Shown here: positions 22,101-31,989 of the stretch, in pieces
How the letters are laid out: every line of letters starts with the position of its first letter
How positions within the stretch are numbered: position 1 is the first letter of the stretch
Assembly (NCBI GenBank): GCA_001642005.1
Contig: LWCA01000251.1
Span: 1-36,668, forward strand
Source: Intoshia linei
Lineage: Eukaryota; Orthonectida; Rhopaluridae
Direction of reading: 5' to 3'
DNA: 36,668 nucleotides
Notes under the pieces: model-generated
Told to the model about the DNA's origin: nothing
Seen by the model: only the letters and a program-made list of their open reading frames with translations
Databases searched by the model: none
Position numbers and translations under genes: made by a program

Positions 22101-25100
22101 CTAAAATGAAAAAAATGTATTAGTTACTAGTTGACGGTTATGTACTACGTACAAAAAGCATCTAGGTCTGCCCAGGGCACATTCTTATTCTACAAAAAAA
22201 ATAAATTCAATAAGAAAATCTAACTTAAAAATGCTATTAGTAACTATTATCAATCATTTAAAGGAGTGGTTCCCAAACTTATTTCGCGTGGAACCGTCAT
22301 ATCACCTTACCTTTTAATTTAAAGTGAATTATTCCATCTTAATTTTGTTTTGTTAATATTTGTGTAAAGAATTTTAAAAACAATTGTCATCCCATTTTTT
22401 TAATTTAATCAGATCAAAGTAATAACGACAAAAATAATAACGAGTAAGGAAATAATAACCCACATAAAAATCCAAAGTGCGAACCAAAGAACGTTTGACA
22501 TTTGAATGCTAGACAGATGTGACGGATGATTAAATTTTTTATGGTAAATACATTTTTGAATAATAAAATCTTGCACATTATCAATCATGGCAATGCAAAT
22601 ATAATAAGAGTATTTGTTTACATAATTGGTCCAATATATTGATCCTTATGAGAAGCAAAGCATAATTTCGTTAAAAACAATATTGAGACTGTAATTGGAA
22701 GATAAGTGATTGGATTTAAAAATAAAAATGGCATAAGTTTGGGAATTGTATTTTCACCGAATGAAGTATCCTTTTTAATTTGGTAAATTGTTAACTGGTA
22801 ATTTGAATATTCAGGTATAATTTGGGATTTATTTAACCACCGGACGGGTGTATAATCTTAAAAATAAAGAAAAAACTATACAATCCTATAAATTGTCATA
22901 AATAGCTTAAATTACAGAAAAAATAAAATTGTAAATCAACCTGTATATTCAGTATTTGCGTTCGATGAAAAAAAAATATCAATTTTGAATCAATAATTAA
23001 TGAAATCAGCACTTAAGAAAAATATTTCAGATAAATTTTACCAATATTGAAAAGCATTGTCATAAATATAAAAATGATAATAACAAAGTTATACTTTTAT
23101 TAATAGTTTGTTGTAGTTTTAATTTAAACTTTAAACAAAATGTTTTGAAAATGAGAATTTGAGAATGAAAAATTGCGTAGCAATGAAAAAAATTTCGAAG
23201 GAATGAATTATATAGATGTTCGCCCATATTTCTATATTGGAAATGTGTAGACGTTCAATGCACATTTTTTTTTAAATTGTAGGATCAATATTTACATTTT
23301 CAATTTTTATTTTAATCGAAATATTTGAAAAATATTGGTTGAATATATTAAAAGTATTTTTGACCGGGAATTCGTAGATTTCTGGGGATGAAATTTTGTA
23401 TTTATATCAAATGGAATGAAGTCTATCAGAATAATCTTTTTTTTCATTGTAGGACCATAAATTATTTCAAATTTTTTGTTTTAATAAAATAGTTTTAAAA
23501 TAAAAAAATGAATATTAAAATGCTTTTTTGACCATGAAGGCGTCACTTAATCAGATTGAAATTGTTTGTGTCTGTTAACTGGATATAACTGTATCATCCA
23601 TAATATCTTAAAAATTCTAGGACTGTTTTCATTTTTAAAAAAAATGGTAATCTGAGTTTTTGACCGTGAAAATTTAACCATGTAAGATAATGATTAATAA
23701 TTTAAAAACCATTCCAGAATTTATGTTGTATAAAATTATAAGACTTTCTTAATTCTATCGCGATTTTCATCCAAATGAAAATGCTCGGTGGGTCACAACC
23801 GATGTGCGGCCCGTATTATGACTAACCTGATATATTCTATCAACATAAAATGAAATGACTCACCATCTCCTTTAATATTCAAAAAATGATCTTCACCAAC
23901 TCGAATCTTGCGATTAGTAAAAATGGAACCATCCATAGTTAAATCAGATACCAACACATTACGTTCTGAAACGAATACATTGAACGGACTATTAGCAATA
24001 TGTTTGTTAGCATAAAGAATAGAAATCTAAATGAACATTAAAAATAAAAAAAATTTATAATTCTATTAAACATGCAGGATAAATAGACTAACTGTACAAA
24101 CTACATAGAAAAAATGCGAAATATTTTGAAAGTAATAACTAATTTGATAAATTGAAATGTATACATTTAAAACGCCCTTCTTAAGTGGAGTGTATTTGAC
24201 AATGAAAATGGTTGGTAAATTATAATCTTGACTCATTTTGAACTAAAAATAAATAGAAAATAAAAAATAAAGAAAACAATAGAAAAGTTAAAAAGTTAAA
24301 ATTACTTCAACATTCTGATTTTTGAGATCCTTTATAGAAACTAATAAATCTCCTTGTCCAGCTTCAGAGGTATCAATAACAAACTCAACTTCTTGTTTAG
24401 CCACATTACCCTCATCCATCAAACCCTTACCATGCACAACAACACGTTGTGGACAACAACGTGCCCTCAGTGGTGCATTTTTGACTTGGTTCATATGCGG
24501 ATAATTTGAAAGATAAGTCATAACACTTTGTTCATCAACATTTGGATTGATAATTTCTTCTGGAGTTATAAGTTTCGGAACTTCCAACCAATTTTCAGCT
24601 AGATCCATTGCATCAGTCGCATTGCGAAAATTATCGACAGGCGCCCAATCTTCCCAATCTGGGCACAAACCAGGATAACAAGAATCTACTAATGCTCCTA
24701 GTGCAATACCATCATTCCAATCTGTTGTAAAATTATTAATTTTTTTACCGGGTACTTTGTTTTTGATCCAATTCAATAGTCTCTTTTTGGGAGAAATTTT
24801 TTCACCATTTGTATCATTACCACAATCTTCCCAAACGGGCATTGAAATTGCATAGTGTAATATCAAAGTCCACACTAATCCCATTATCAATTTTAAATTG
24901 CCATCCACAATATCTGAACTATCAATGTTTACTATTTTTATATGTTCAATTTCTTCAATAAATTTCATGCAATTTGTAATATTTTCCAATTGTTGTGTTC
25001 TAAAATTTGGACGTTGGTTCACTGTTAATCCTTCCTTTTGAGATAAAATTGATAATAGTGCGGCAAGTTTTATTCCATCACAAAAATCAGTTTTTAGGTT

Positions 25101-25265
25101 TTCAATTTTCTTGTTTACACATTTTAAATGTTCGTTTATCCAACGTGTAAATGTGTTTAATTGAATCAATTTCCACCTAATTTCATCGCTAGATCGAATG
25201 TTTCCAGATGAATTTGATTCGCTTTCACTGTATTTTTTTCTTAGAGGTTTACTTTCAATAGTCAT
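13198..25265 (-). CDS. FLN: Filamin (actin-binding domain plus about 20 Ig-like repeats), 2238 aa
   Basis: Exons in transcript order: 25265-24306, 24242-24165, 24026-23864, 20961-20770, 20321-15606, 14715-14497, 13586-13198 (6717 nt, in frame). Filamins are dimeric actin cross-linkers that link the cortical cytoskeleton to membrane receptors. Residues 31-138 form CH1 (TDFCDGIKLAALLSILS) and 158-256 form CH2 (RLLNWIKNKVPGKKI, DWNDGIALGALVDSCYPG), together the actin-binding domain. Ig-like filamin repeats follow from about residue 265, recognisable by recurring endings such as VKNSPFRFNV, VANSPFRALI, IEGSPFVYFV, INGSPFHVNV. The last exon starts with a Ser/Asn-rich linker like hinge 2, then the C-terminal repeat (ILWGGSHIKGSPFSV) equivalent to the human dimerisation repeat 24. 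The size fits invertebrate filamins. Introns are 63, 138, 2902, 448, 890 and 910 nt; the longer ones carry transposon remnants. One 4716-nt exon encodes most of the rod. Confidence 0.96.
13587..14496. other. Filamin intron 6, nothing recognised
   Basis: A 910-nt AT-rich intron without a clear match to the repeat families of the window. Short open frames on both strands have no coding character. Confidence 0.4.
14930..15345. mobile_element. Helitron-like fragments in filamin intron 5
   Basis: Internal units in inverted orientation at 14955-15120 (TTTTGACCGTCAAGACGTCA and, about 136 nt later, GCTTTTGATTTTGAAAATG). A 5' module in direct orientation follows at about 15180 (CTTTGTCTGTCTGTTATCG, then TTCATTTCAATAACT). 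Two opposed fragments meet here, either an inverted pair or two insertions. They make up about half of the 890-nt intron. Confidence 0.5.
21115..21485 (-). pseudogene. hAT transposase C-terminal fragment and element end
   Basis: An open frame at 21288-21485 reads ALMTVQPTSTQNERIFSIAS and then NFVIKRRTRFKNESINIM, the C-terminal dimerisation region of hAT transposases (consensus S/N-E-R-x-F-S-x-A). The frame ends shortly after (KHFFNNLK). The downstream non-coding part to about 21115 matches the flank of the copy at 30805-31125. No catalytic region is present, so this is a truncated, inactive copy inside a filamin intron. Confidence 0.65.
21490..21690. repeat. Degenerate short tandem array beside the hAT fragment
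   Basis: Three or so imperfect units around the phrase TTTTTCCATTAAGGGTTGG followed by AAAATTAGATTTTTT. Similar units occur at 11690-11830. They are probably internal repeats of a hAT-derived element. Confidence 0.4.
21720..22110 (+). repeat. Helitron-like internal units, direct orientation
   Basis: Phrases such as TTCACAGTCAAAACCC (about 21810) and TTATTCAGGTCAAAATAAACG (about 21940) repeat about 130 nt apart, as in copies 1 and 2. No termini were found; the array abuts the inverted copy starting at 22127. Confidence 0.45.
22127..23770 (-). mobile_element. Helitron-like repeat, inverted copy in filamin intron 3
   Basis: Read on the minus strand, the 3' end is a GTAC-containing stem, a short spacer and CTAG at 22130-22127, followed by T. 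The 3' module (22127-22260) matches 741-884 closely when reverse-complemented. The copy resumes near 23135 with the CCAATATTTTTCAAAT block (about 23310-23340) and one or two internal units (to about 23770). The gap between is a hAT-type insertion. Confidence 0.55.
22264..22750. mobile_element. hAT-type insertion splitting the Helitron-like copy
   Basis: The left end carries AGTGGTTCCCAAACTTAT. A matching inverted phrase, ATAAGTTTGGGAATTGTAT, lies at about 22733-22751. The interior has no transposase frame. Exact ends and target duplication could not be confirmed. Confidence 0.4.
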
Positions 25266-25545
25266 ATTTTTATACTAAAATCTATTTTTATTATTAAACG
25301 GTAGATTTATTATTGGCACCATTAACCTATAAATTAAGTACTGAACTTATAAATTACTCAATTATCAAGTACATGTTAAAAAGTGGAAAATATCTTTTGT
25401 GTGAATGTAAAAATATCATGTCATACAATATTAATAATTTTAATGCTCAGAAAGTTTCTCACAGAAACTGCATATAAATATATTTACATGTAGATTGAAA
25501 ATTTTTAATTTTGGTCCGTGTACCGAGTGGATTGAAGTGAAAGTT

Positions 25546-25566
25546 GTAGTCGGTACTACCGACTAC
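25546..25566. other. Perfect 10-bp inverted repeat upstream of filamin
   Basis: GTAGTCGGTA c TACCGACTAC, about 280 bp upstream of the filamin start codon, in a region less AT-rich than its surroundings. It could be a hairpin, a dyad binding site in the promoter, or a transposon scar. Function unknown. Confidence 0.35.
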
Positions 25567-25632
25567 GTTTCAATTATATTACATGTAGCAATCCGAAAAT
25601 TCTACAAAATTATTATTAAAATAGTATTAGAG

Positions 25633-25800
25633 CAGGTTTCCCTAAATATCGATTCACGGACCAGTACTTAATTTTTAAGTCAATTTATCACCTTTTTTAT
25701 TAAATTTTTTTTATTTTTGCCTAGTAATTTTGCTTTAATGATTAACGATAAATTTTATAATTTATACCGGTATGCCGTGAAAAAAATGTGGGATTAGGCC
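25633..25800 (+). mobile_element. hAT-type family 2 terminus
   Basis: Starts CAGGTTTCCCTAAATAT, then CACGGACCAG, ACGATAAATTTTATAATTT and GCCGTGAAAAAAATGTG, the same order as the minus strand of 4743-4590. No far end was identified. Confidence 0.45.
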
Positions 25801-25849
25801 CTGTATTAGTGAGTATTTTCTGAACCAAATACACAAAGTATCCATCAGT

Positions 25850-26290
25850 GAAATTATCATGTTTAAGATCAAAAAACATTTTCATCGTGAAAATTTACTT
25901 TTTTTGGTTTGCGATTTATGATAATGTTTATGATTATAAAAACTATCTCACAATTTATGTTGTATACAAATATAGAACATTTTTCATTTTTAAAAAAAAA
26001 GTAATTTGTGGTTTTCGCCGTGAAGGTATAAGATTTTGAAATTGAATTTATCAGTGTTGATAATTTAAAAATCTTTATCAGATTGTGTATTTTTTATAAT
26101 TCTAGGATTGGTTTGAATTTTAAAAAAAAAAAATAAAATTTAAATTGGGATTTTTGACTAGAACTCAATTTTTGGAAGTAAAATTTGAGATAAAACACGA
26201 GTCTCGCAAAATTGTATTAGAAATGTGTATTCTTAAAATTCTACCCCTATCATTTTATTAAATAAATAATAACAGACAAACATTTTGAAC
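25850..26290 (-). repeat. Helitron-like internal units plus 5' module, inverted
   Basis: Three consecutive degenerate units, anchored by CATCGTGAAAATTTA (about 25882), CGCCGTGAAGGTATA (about 26018) and TTGACTAGAACTC (about 26153), give a period near 135 nt. The stretch ends with TTAAATAAATAATAACAGAC (about 26260), the inverted 5' module. This is the clearest place to read the tandem period. Confidence 0.5.
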
Positions 26291-28041
26291 CCTTTCATCA
26301 CTGTCTGGAATTTATGTTTTAATTTAAACTTATATAATTTTAAATCACCAATGTGAAAATGTATGAAAATAAAAGAAGAAAATTTTTCAAAATTATGCTG
26401 TGTATACTATAGAACAATGGTTCTCAACAGTGAGCCAAGTGGCTCCCAGTGTAGGAAATTTGGGGGGAAAAATTATTTTAGTCTAATTTTTGTAGTCTGA
26501 TGTCCATTAAAATAAAAATTAAAATATTTAACTTTAAAATAGGATTAGTGACAGTAATATAAATAATTTAAAGATATGCTCAAAATTACGACATATAATA
26601 AAGTTAAAATTTAGTCATAAATGAAGTAATGATTGGGTAAATTTTTAAAATGACAAGTGTCTCGGTAAAAAATTCTTCAAAATCATTTTTTTCCAGTGTA
26701 ACCTTAAAACTGTCATACGCGACTTCATCAATTCCTGCCCCATAAAATTTCCAAAAAAAACTACTAAAATTAACACCCCTAGTGTATATATTAGAAATAT
26801 TGAAATCTGGGTTTTAGACTCATAAATTGATTTCTTCTATTTTTTATCATTGTTAAGCATTTATGATCTTTAATATATTCAAATTTACCGATAACTGAAA
26901 TGTAACTTTGTTATTATCATTTTAAATTTTATTTTAATTTTGGTATAGTATAATTTTTTACTTATAAAAATACTATAATTAAATATATTTGATAACATAA
27001 GGATGAGAAATCTAGCAGTATGTACTGCACCCTTAGGTTACACATTCAATTAGATATTTTTAATTTGTTTGGGCTATAAGTTATTATATTTGCCAGTCTG
27101 TTAAAAATTACAAAAATCAGCCTTCGAGAGCTAGATACTAATACAAAGTACAAAACAGTAAAACTAGCCAACTAAAATTTTTAAAACTTTTTAATTACAT
27201 TGTACATTGTACAATGTAAATGAAAACAATCTAATTTTTAGTCTAAAACAAACATGTAAATTAAAAAAATGTAAAAATCATAAAACAAATAAATATTTTA
27301 TTGAATTGGACTAAAAAATGTGATATAAATTTTAAAAGATAATTACAATTGTAAAATGATAATGACTCAATTGAGATAAATATGAAACACAAACTTGAGT
27401 AACAAACTTTTAACTGACAGATCAGCATTTAATTAGGACAATTACTCAATTGTAGAATTTTACTCCAAAAAATGTGACAATGAAATAAAAAAATATAACA
27501 TCAAACTATATAAATTGAAATTACCTAATCCGTTATCACGATAATAAAATGAAAAATACCAGAGTAGTCAGAGAGAATAATACGCACAAATTGTACTAAT
27601 GCACTGGAATGACGAATACGACGCAATATAATACATTCATGATTCATGATTAATATAAAATGTCTAATGTCATCAATAAATTACAAGACTACTTTTTAAA
27701 AATATTTAAAATATAATGTCAATAGGCTACGGCTAAAAATTAAAATTAATGTAGTCGAGTACATCGAACCGTTATTAATTTATAATAAAATTATCAAAAA
27801 TTACCTTTTTAGTGATTTATCAACAAATTTTGATTATGCAAAATCAATTATTTTGCAAATTTAATAAAAGTTTCAGTCTACAATATATAATTTCAATCTA
27901 GAACTCGTTTATGTAATTTGAGATAGGGTCTATTAAAATTAAATTAAATGTTCCAATTAGTTTTAGTTACGTGTGATTACATTTTGTAATTTTTTAAACC
28001 TATTTTTAGAGTCTGTTGTGCATGTTTTAATTTTACTCATA
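26291..28041. other. Intergenic with minor repeat fragments
   Basis: At 26415-26455 a phrase CAATGGTTCTCAACAGTGAG resembles a hAT-type terminus. At 27120-27220 a degraded Helitron-like 3' module (CCTTCGAGAGCTAGATACTA, ending AAACTAG) is followed by an 11-bp hairpin (TTACATTGTAC / GTACAATGTAA, 27195-27219). Otherwise AT-rich and featureless. Confidence 0.4.
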
Positions 28042-28140
28042 CATTACAACGCACTTTTACTTTTTCGAGAAAATTGGAATTGCAACGTTGATTGAGTGTT
28101 AACACTTTGTCTGTGAAGGCTCTCTTTCTTTTTTTTACTT
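28042..28140 (-). pseudogene. Diverged copy of the RAMAC-like second exon
   Basis: On the minus strand this stretch parallels 31515-31610. It carries a Lys/Arg-rich segment, then DKV..LN, then a Cys and a Phe near the end, with matching DNA phrases (TTCGAGAAAATT versus TCCGAGAAAATT; ACTTTGTCTGTGAAGGCTC versus ACTTTGTCGTTGGAGGCTC). No copy of the first exon or its start was found in the next 600 bp. It is probably a partial duplication. Confidence 0.5.
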
Positions 28141-28768
28141 TGTAACTATTAAAATTGTAGTTTATTATTTGACTAGTAATACATTTTCAATATCAAAATT
28201 TACAGTTTCAGTTAAGGACCAAAGGAAAAATTACAAGAACAAAATTTAAACTAAAAATGAAATGTTTGGTTAACAAAAATGAATTAAATCTATTAGACAA
28301 ATCTACATATACAATTGTACATTAATTAATTCAATTAAAAATAACACGTCAAAATATTTTAATTATTTCAATATTCTAAAAAATCACGTGTACTCAATAA
28401 CTACATAATAATGCTAATATTACACACATTTAAACTACTGTTTTAAATCATAGGATATTATGATAATTAAAATTTTTGTGACAAAACATTATTTAAAATA
28501 AAAACGTATCACATAAATTTCCACAAGATTTAGTTTTTCTCACGTAAATTAAAATAGATTTTACATTTATATATTGGCTCAAAATCACATCAAATTCTAT
28601 ATTTTTAGAAATTATTATTAAGTGCTTGTCATTATCTCATTTTGATGGAATGTAGTACAATATTTAATTTAATTTTTACCAAATTTCAGAGTAAATGTAG
28701 TTCACGGTATACATAGGAAAACATCGTTTATATGATAGAATCTATGACCATATCCTAGTATTTATCAA
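28141..28768. other. Intergenic, nothing recognised
   Basis: AT-rich DNA between the duplicated exon fragment and the inverted-repeat element. Confidence 0.35.
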
Positions 28769-29290
28769 CCGGTGTTTCCAGCAAATGTTATGTGTGTCTA
28801 GCGAAAAATTGAAATTTATTTCTATTAAATTTAATTTAGGACAGTTAGAACATTTCTTTGTTATCAAAATCTTATACAACTCATATTTTCAATGAGCACC
28901 TATCATATACGTATTACGTATATAAAATGTTGAATATATTGCTATTTGATTGTGCGCCAAAATGTATTAATTACTCCATATGCACTACAATGGAAAAAAA
29001 GTTGAATGGCAGGGTTGAAGGGTGGCATGTATTTTCATGAAAATTTCGCATAGATCAGTGTTTCTCATGGAAGTGGTCTATGTCTACTCCTTGACTGGTC
29101 CACCCAAGGGGTAAATACAGAAATTTTAAACGATTGGGGTAAATAATAAAATTTCAGCTTATTTTATTGACATTTATTGTGAATCATGCAATTTTGTATC
29201 TCTTATGAGAAAAAACATGGGAATAGACATTTTCAGTTTTTCGCTGGGCACACATAACAATTGTTTGGCGAACTGTTTAAGAAACACAGT
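28769..29290. mobile_element. Inverted-repeat element and nested hAT-type MITE
   Basis: The segment 28770-28820 (GTGTTTCC, TGTTATGTGTG, AGCGAAAAATTGAAA) is the diverged inverse of 29228-29289 (TTTTTCGCTGGGCACACATA, GTTTAAGAAACAC). A further hAT-type end starts at 29056 (CAGTGTTTCTCATGG) and belongs to the family also seen at 11954-11830. At least two nested elements are implied. No clean 8-bp duplication was found. Confidence 0.45.
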
Positions 29291-29479
29291 TTCATAGTCA
29301 CTTTAAAGCAGTAATAATGATTTACATTATCAATTTTTGGAATATATTTTGATGTATAAAGACGAGCCTTAAATAATAATTAAATATATTGGATTAAACA
29401 ATAACCTGATTATATTAATGACACACTCAAAAATTTCATCATTTTATAAAAATGATGATAAAACATTGTAACTTTAGAC

Positions 29480-29595
29480 CAGGTGTTGGTAACCTTTTAC
29501 ATACCATGCGCCACATTTTTATCATACGATCTCAAATGCGCCAAACATTTTTATCATACGATCTCAAATGCGCCAAACATTTTTATGATAGTCCC
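29480..29595 (+). repeat. hAT-type terminus with subterminal tandem units
   Basis: Begins CAGGTGTTGGTAACC, then a unit around ATGCGCCAAACATTTTTATC plus ATACGATCTCAA, repeated at 29506-29535 and 29536-29567 with a partial third copy to about 29590. Subterminal tandem units and a CAG start are typical of small hAT elements. It runs into the next Helitron-like copy. Confidence 0.45.
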
Positions 29596-29624
29596 GGCTA
29601 CTAATAAAATTTATACGTATAGAA

Positions 29625-30266
29625 ATACGTAAATGTTTTGAAAATAAGAATTTGAGATTGAAAAATTGCGTAGCAATTAAAAAAATTACGAAGAAATGGA
29701 TTATATTGATTTTCACCCATATTTCTTTTTTGGAAATCTCTAGACGTTTAATGCACACTTTTTTTGAAATTGTAGAAACCATATTTACATTTTCAATTTT
29801 TATTTTAATCGAAATATTTGAAAAATATTGGTTGAATATATTAAAAGTATTTTTCACCCGGGAATGCGTAGATTTCTCGGATTTAAATTTTGTATTTATA
29901 TCAACTGGAATAAGCTCTATCAAAATAATTTTTTTTTTTTAATTTTCGGATAATTAATTATTTCACATTTTGTTAATAATTTGTGGTTTTGGCCCTGAAG
30001 ATTTTTTTAAATATATGATAATATTTATGATTTTAAAATCCGTATCATAGTGTATATTTTTTTAAATTCTCGAATTCGTTTGATTTTCAAAAAAAGGACA
30101 ATTTGGCTTTTGACTTGTAAGATATAAGTTTGGGAGGTTGAAATTTATTTTGCTAACACCATGAAAAACCTTTAATTGAAATGTAATTTTATAAAGTTCT
30201 AAGACGGGTAGTTATTGAAATAAACACTAACATACACAAACAAAGCATATTATATATAAGTAAGGA
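29625..30266 (-). mobile_element. Helitron-like repeat with intact 5' end
   Basis: Inverted orientation: the CCAATATTTTTCAAAT block (inverse at about 29810-29835), internal units to about 30180, then the inverse 5' module (ATTGAAATAAACACTAACAT). On the minus strand the 5' end reads TCCTTACTTATATATAATAT starting at 30266 and preceded by A. The stretch 29635-29700 matches 23140-23210, extending the element beyond what copy 1 shows. The short open frames in this region are repeat artefacts. Confidence 0.6.
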
Positions 30267-30800
30267 TTATAAATTTAAGAAAAATAATTGTGGGTAAGTA
30301 CCGCAGTATCTTTGATTTCTTATTAAAATAAAATCAAAAGGTTTCCATTAGTTTAATGAGTTATTATATTAGGATCAATAACATTGTTAATTTGATTAAC
30401 TGTCACATGAGTGTAATTCATTCATAAACTGTTATCAAGTCATAGCAGATATATAATATTATAAAATTTTAAAAATGAAGAGAGGTGAACAGACAACCTC
30501 AATGTTACATTTGTGGCTTGACTAAAATTGTAATTGTGAGATTTAATACTGTGTTAGTAAATGAATAATGAAAATCATATGGTAATACAGTAGTATATAT
30601 TAGTTAATGAGATACAAAATAATTAATATATTCATTTTGAAATATTGGTACAACGGATTTTTGGTTAACGGTGCATAGGATTTATAAATTTAAATAGGGT
30701 CCACTTTAAAAAAGTTTGGTTAAAAAGTTTATTACACCATAAAAGTAATTTAATATAATTTAAAAGTAATTTAATAATAAAAGTAATAAAAGTAAAATTA
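30267..30800. other. Intergenic, nothing recognised
   Basis: AT-rich, with a small AAAAGTAATTTAATA tandem at about 30740-30785 just before the hAT fragment. Confidence 0.35.
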
Positions 30801-31125
30801 ATTGAAGCCCTTATGACCGTTCAACCTACGTCAACACAAAATGAAAGAAATTTCTCTACTTCTAATTTCGTTACAAAACGTAGAACACGTTTAAAAGACG
30901 AATCTATCAATATTATGTGTGTTTTAAAAGATTTTTTTCAACAATCTAAAATAAATAACTTTTTTTTTAATTAAATTTGTAAATTTTAATTTAGATTCGT
31001 GTTATTTCACTAATTAAATTTCTTTTTGTTTCTAAAATTTTTAATGCTTCTATATTATATATGAATAAAAATTTTTTATTTTTCCCGATTCTCGACTTTT
31101 GTCATTTCCCGGGAAATCACAATCA
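30801..31125 (+). pseudogene. Second hAT transposase C-terminal fragment
   Basis: Encodes ALMTVQPTSTQNERNFSTS, then NFVTKRRTRLKDESINIM, nearly the same as the fragment in the filamin intron, with a 3-base deletion in the FSIAS motif. The non-coding flank to about 31125 also matches and ends near TTTCCCGGGAAATCAC. Only the dimerisation region is left. Confidence 0.6.
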
Positions 31126-31194
31126 CTACAATGTTAATGATTTTAAAACACGTCCAATGTTTGTTTTCTTAAATATTTGGGCTCATTTTATTTA

Positions 31195-31420
31195 AAAAAA
31201 AAATGAAAAAATGGTTTTTTGACCCTGAAGGACCACATTTCTGAAATGAAATATTGATATAAACATCACTGCGAAAAAGTGTATTAGAAATTGTGTTTTT
31301 TTAAATTCTAAGACATTAATCCATTTAATATACATGTAAGTATTTGTTTTATTTACGAATACATACAATAACTATATAATATAGAATAACTACATGTACG
31401 TAATTATTATTTTTCATAAT
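31195..31420 (-). repeat. Helitron-like internal unit and 5' module fragment
   Basis: TTTTTTGACCCTGAAGGACC (about 31213), AAAAAGTGTATTAGAAATTG (about 31277) and TTGTTTTATTTACGAATACA match the arrangement at 26150-26290. Its ends are unclear. Confidence 0.4.
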
Positions 31421-31514
31421 TTTATTCAAAAGTGAGGTTTACTAAAAAAATTACAAAATAAAAAACTAATCAATTGTAGAATGTTTTACATTTAAAATTT
31501 TATATAATTAAGGA

Positions 31515-31989
31515 TTACAAGACACTTTTTTTTTTCCGAGAAAATTCACATCCAAAAGTTTCATTGAGTATAGGTACTTTGTCGTTGGAGGCTCGTTTTT
31601 TTGGACTTGTTTCAGATAATTTAAATGTTTTATCTTCTTTATTTTCATTTTCCAGTCGATTATGTGTTCTAACATTAAATTAAAAAAAAAGATAATTATA
31701 ATATTAATATTTTAAAATGAAAATTAATAAAATTGATCATTTATAACCGGTTATCAGGTTTTAAACCGTTTATCAATACAATGAATTTATTTCAAAAAAT
31801 TATGGAAACATTCAATTAAAAATACCTTTTAAAATCAGTTTCCGATCTATTATTTGTCCATGGCTTTCTTATTCTTTTCATATAATTTAAAACATTAGAT
31901 GGTGGGTCTTTATGATTGTTTTTTGTATATTCGTAATCTACATCTTCACTGGTATAACGGCTTTTGAATAATTCATTATATTTTTCCAT
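31515..31989 (-). CDS. RAMAC: RAMAC-like activator of mRNA cap methyltransferase, 105 aa
   Basis: Exons are 31989-31826 and 31668-31515, joined in frame across a 157-nt intron (AAAAG|GTATTT...TTAG|AACAC). In animals RAMAC (FAM103A1) binds RNMT in the nucleus and stimulates N7-methylation of the mRNA cap. The N-terminus YNELFKSRYTSEDVDYEY, followed by DPPSNV, matches the conserved activation segment (human FEEMFASRFTENDKEYQEY...PP.V). The C-terminal half is Lys-rich (SPKKRASNDK, EFSRKKKS) instead of the Arg/Asn/Gly and Tyr-rich tail of vertebrate RAMAC. RNA binding would therefore have to be done differently. The length is close to the human 118 aa. Divergent from the gene at 32620. The identification rests on about 35 residues. 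Confidence 0.65.

Larger units (their letters stand above)
20962..23863. other. Filamin intron 3 (2902 nt), mostly mobile-element sequence
   Basis: Holds, from left: a hAT fragment with transposase C-terminus (21115-21485); a degenerate short tandem array (21490-21690); a direct-orientation Helitron-like array (21720-22110); and an inverted Helitron-like copy (22127-23770) split by a hAT-type insertion starting near 22264. Little unique sequence is left besides the splice ends. Confidence 0.55.

Noticed and set aside
29564-29942. Open frames on both strands (119 and 96 codons)
   Set aside because: They fall entirely within a Helitron-like copy. The matching part of another copy (23140-23450) is broken in the same frames, so they are chance frames in repeat DNA.
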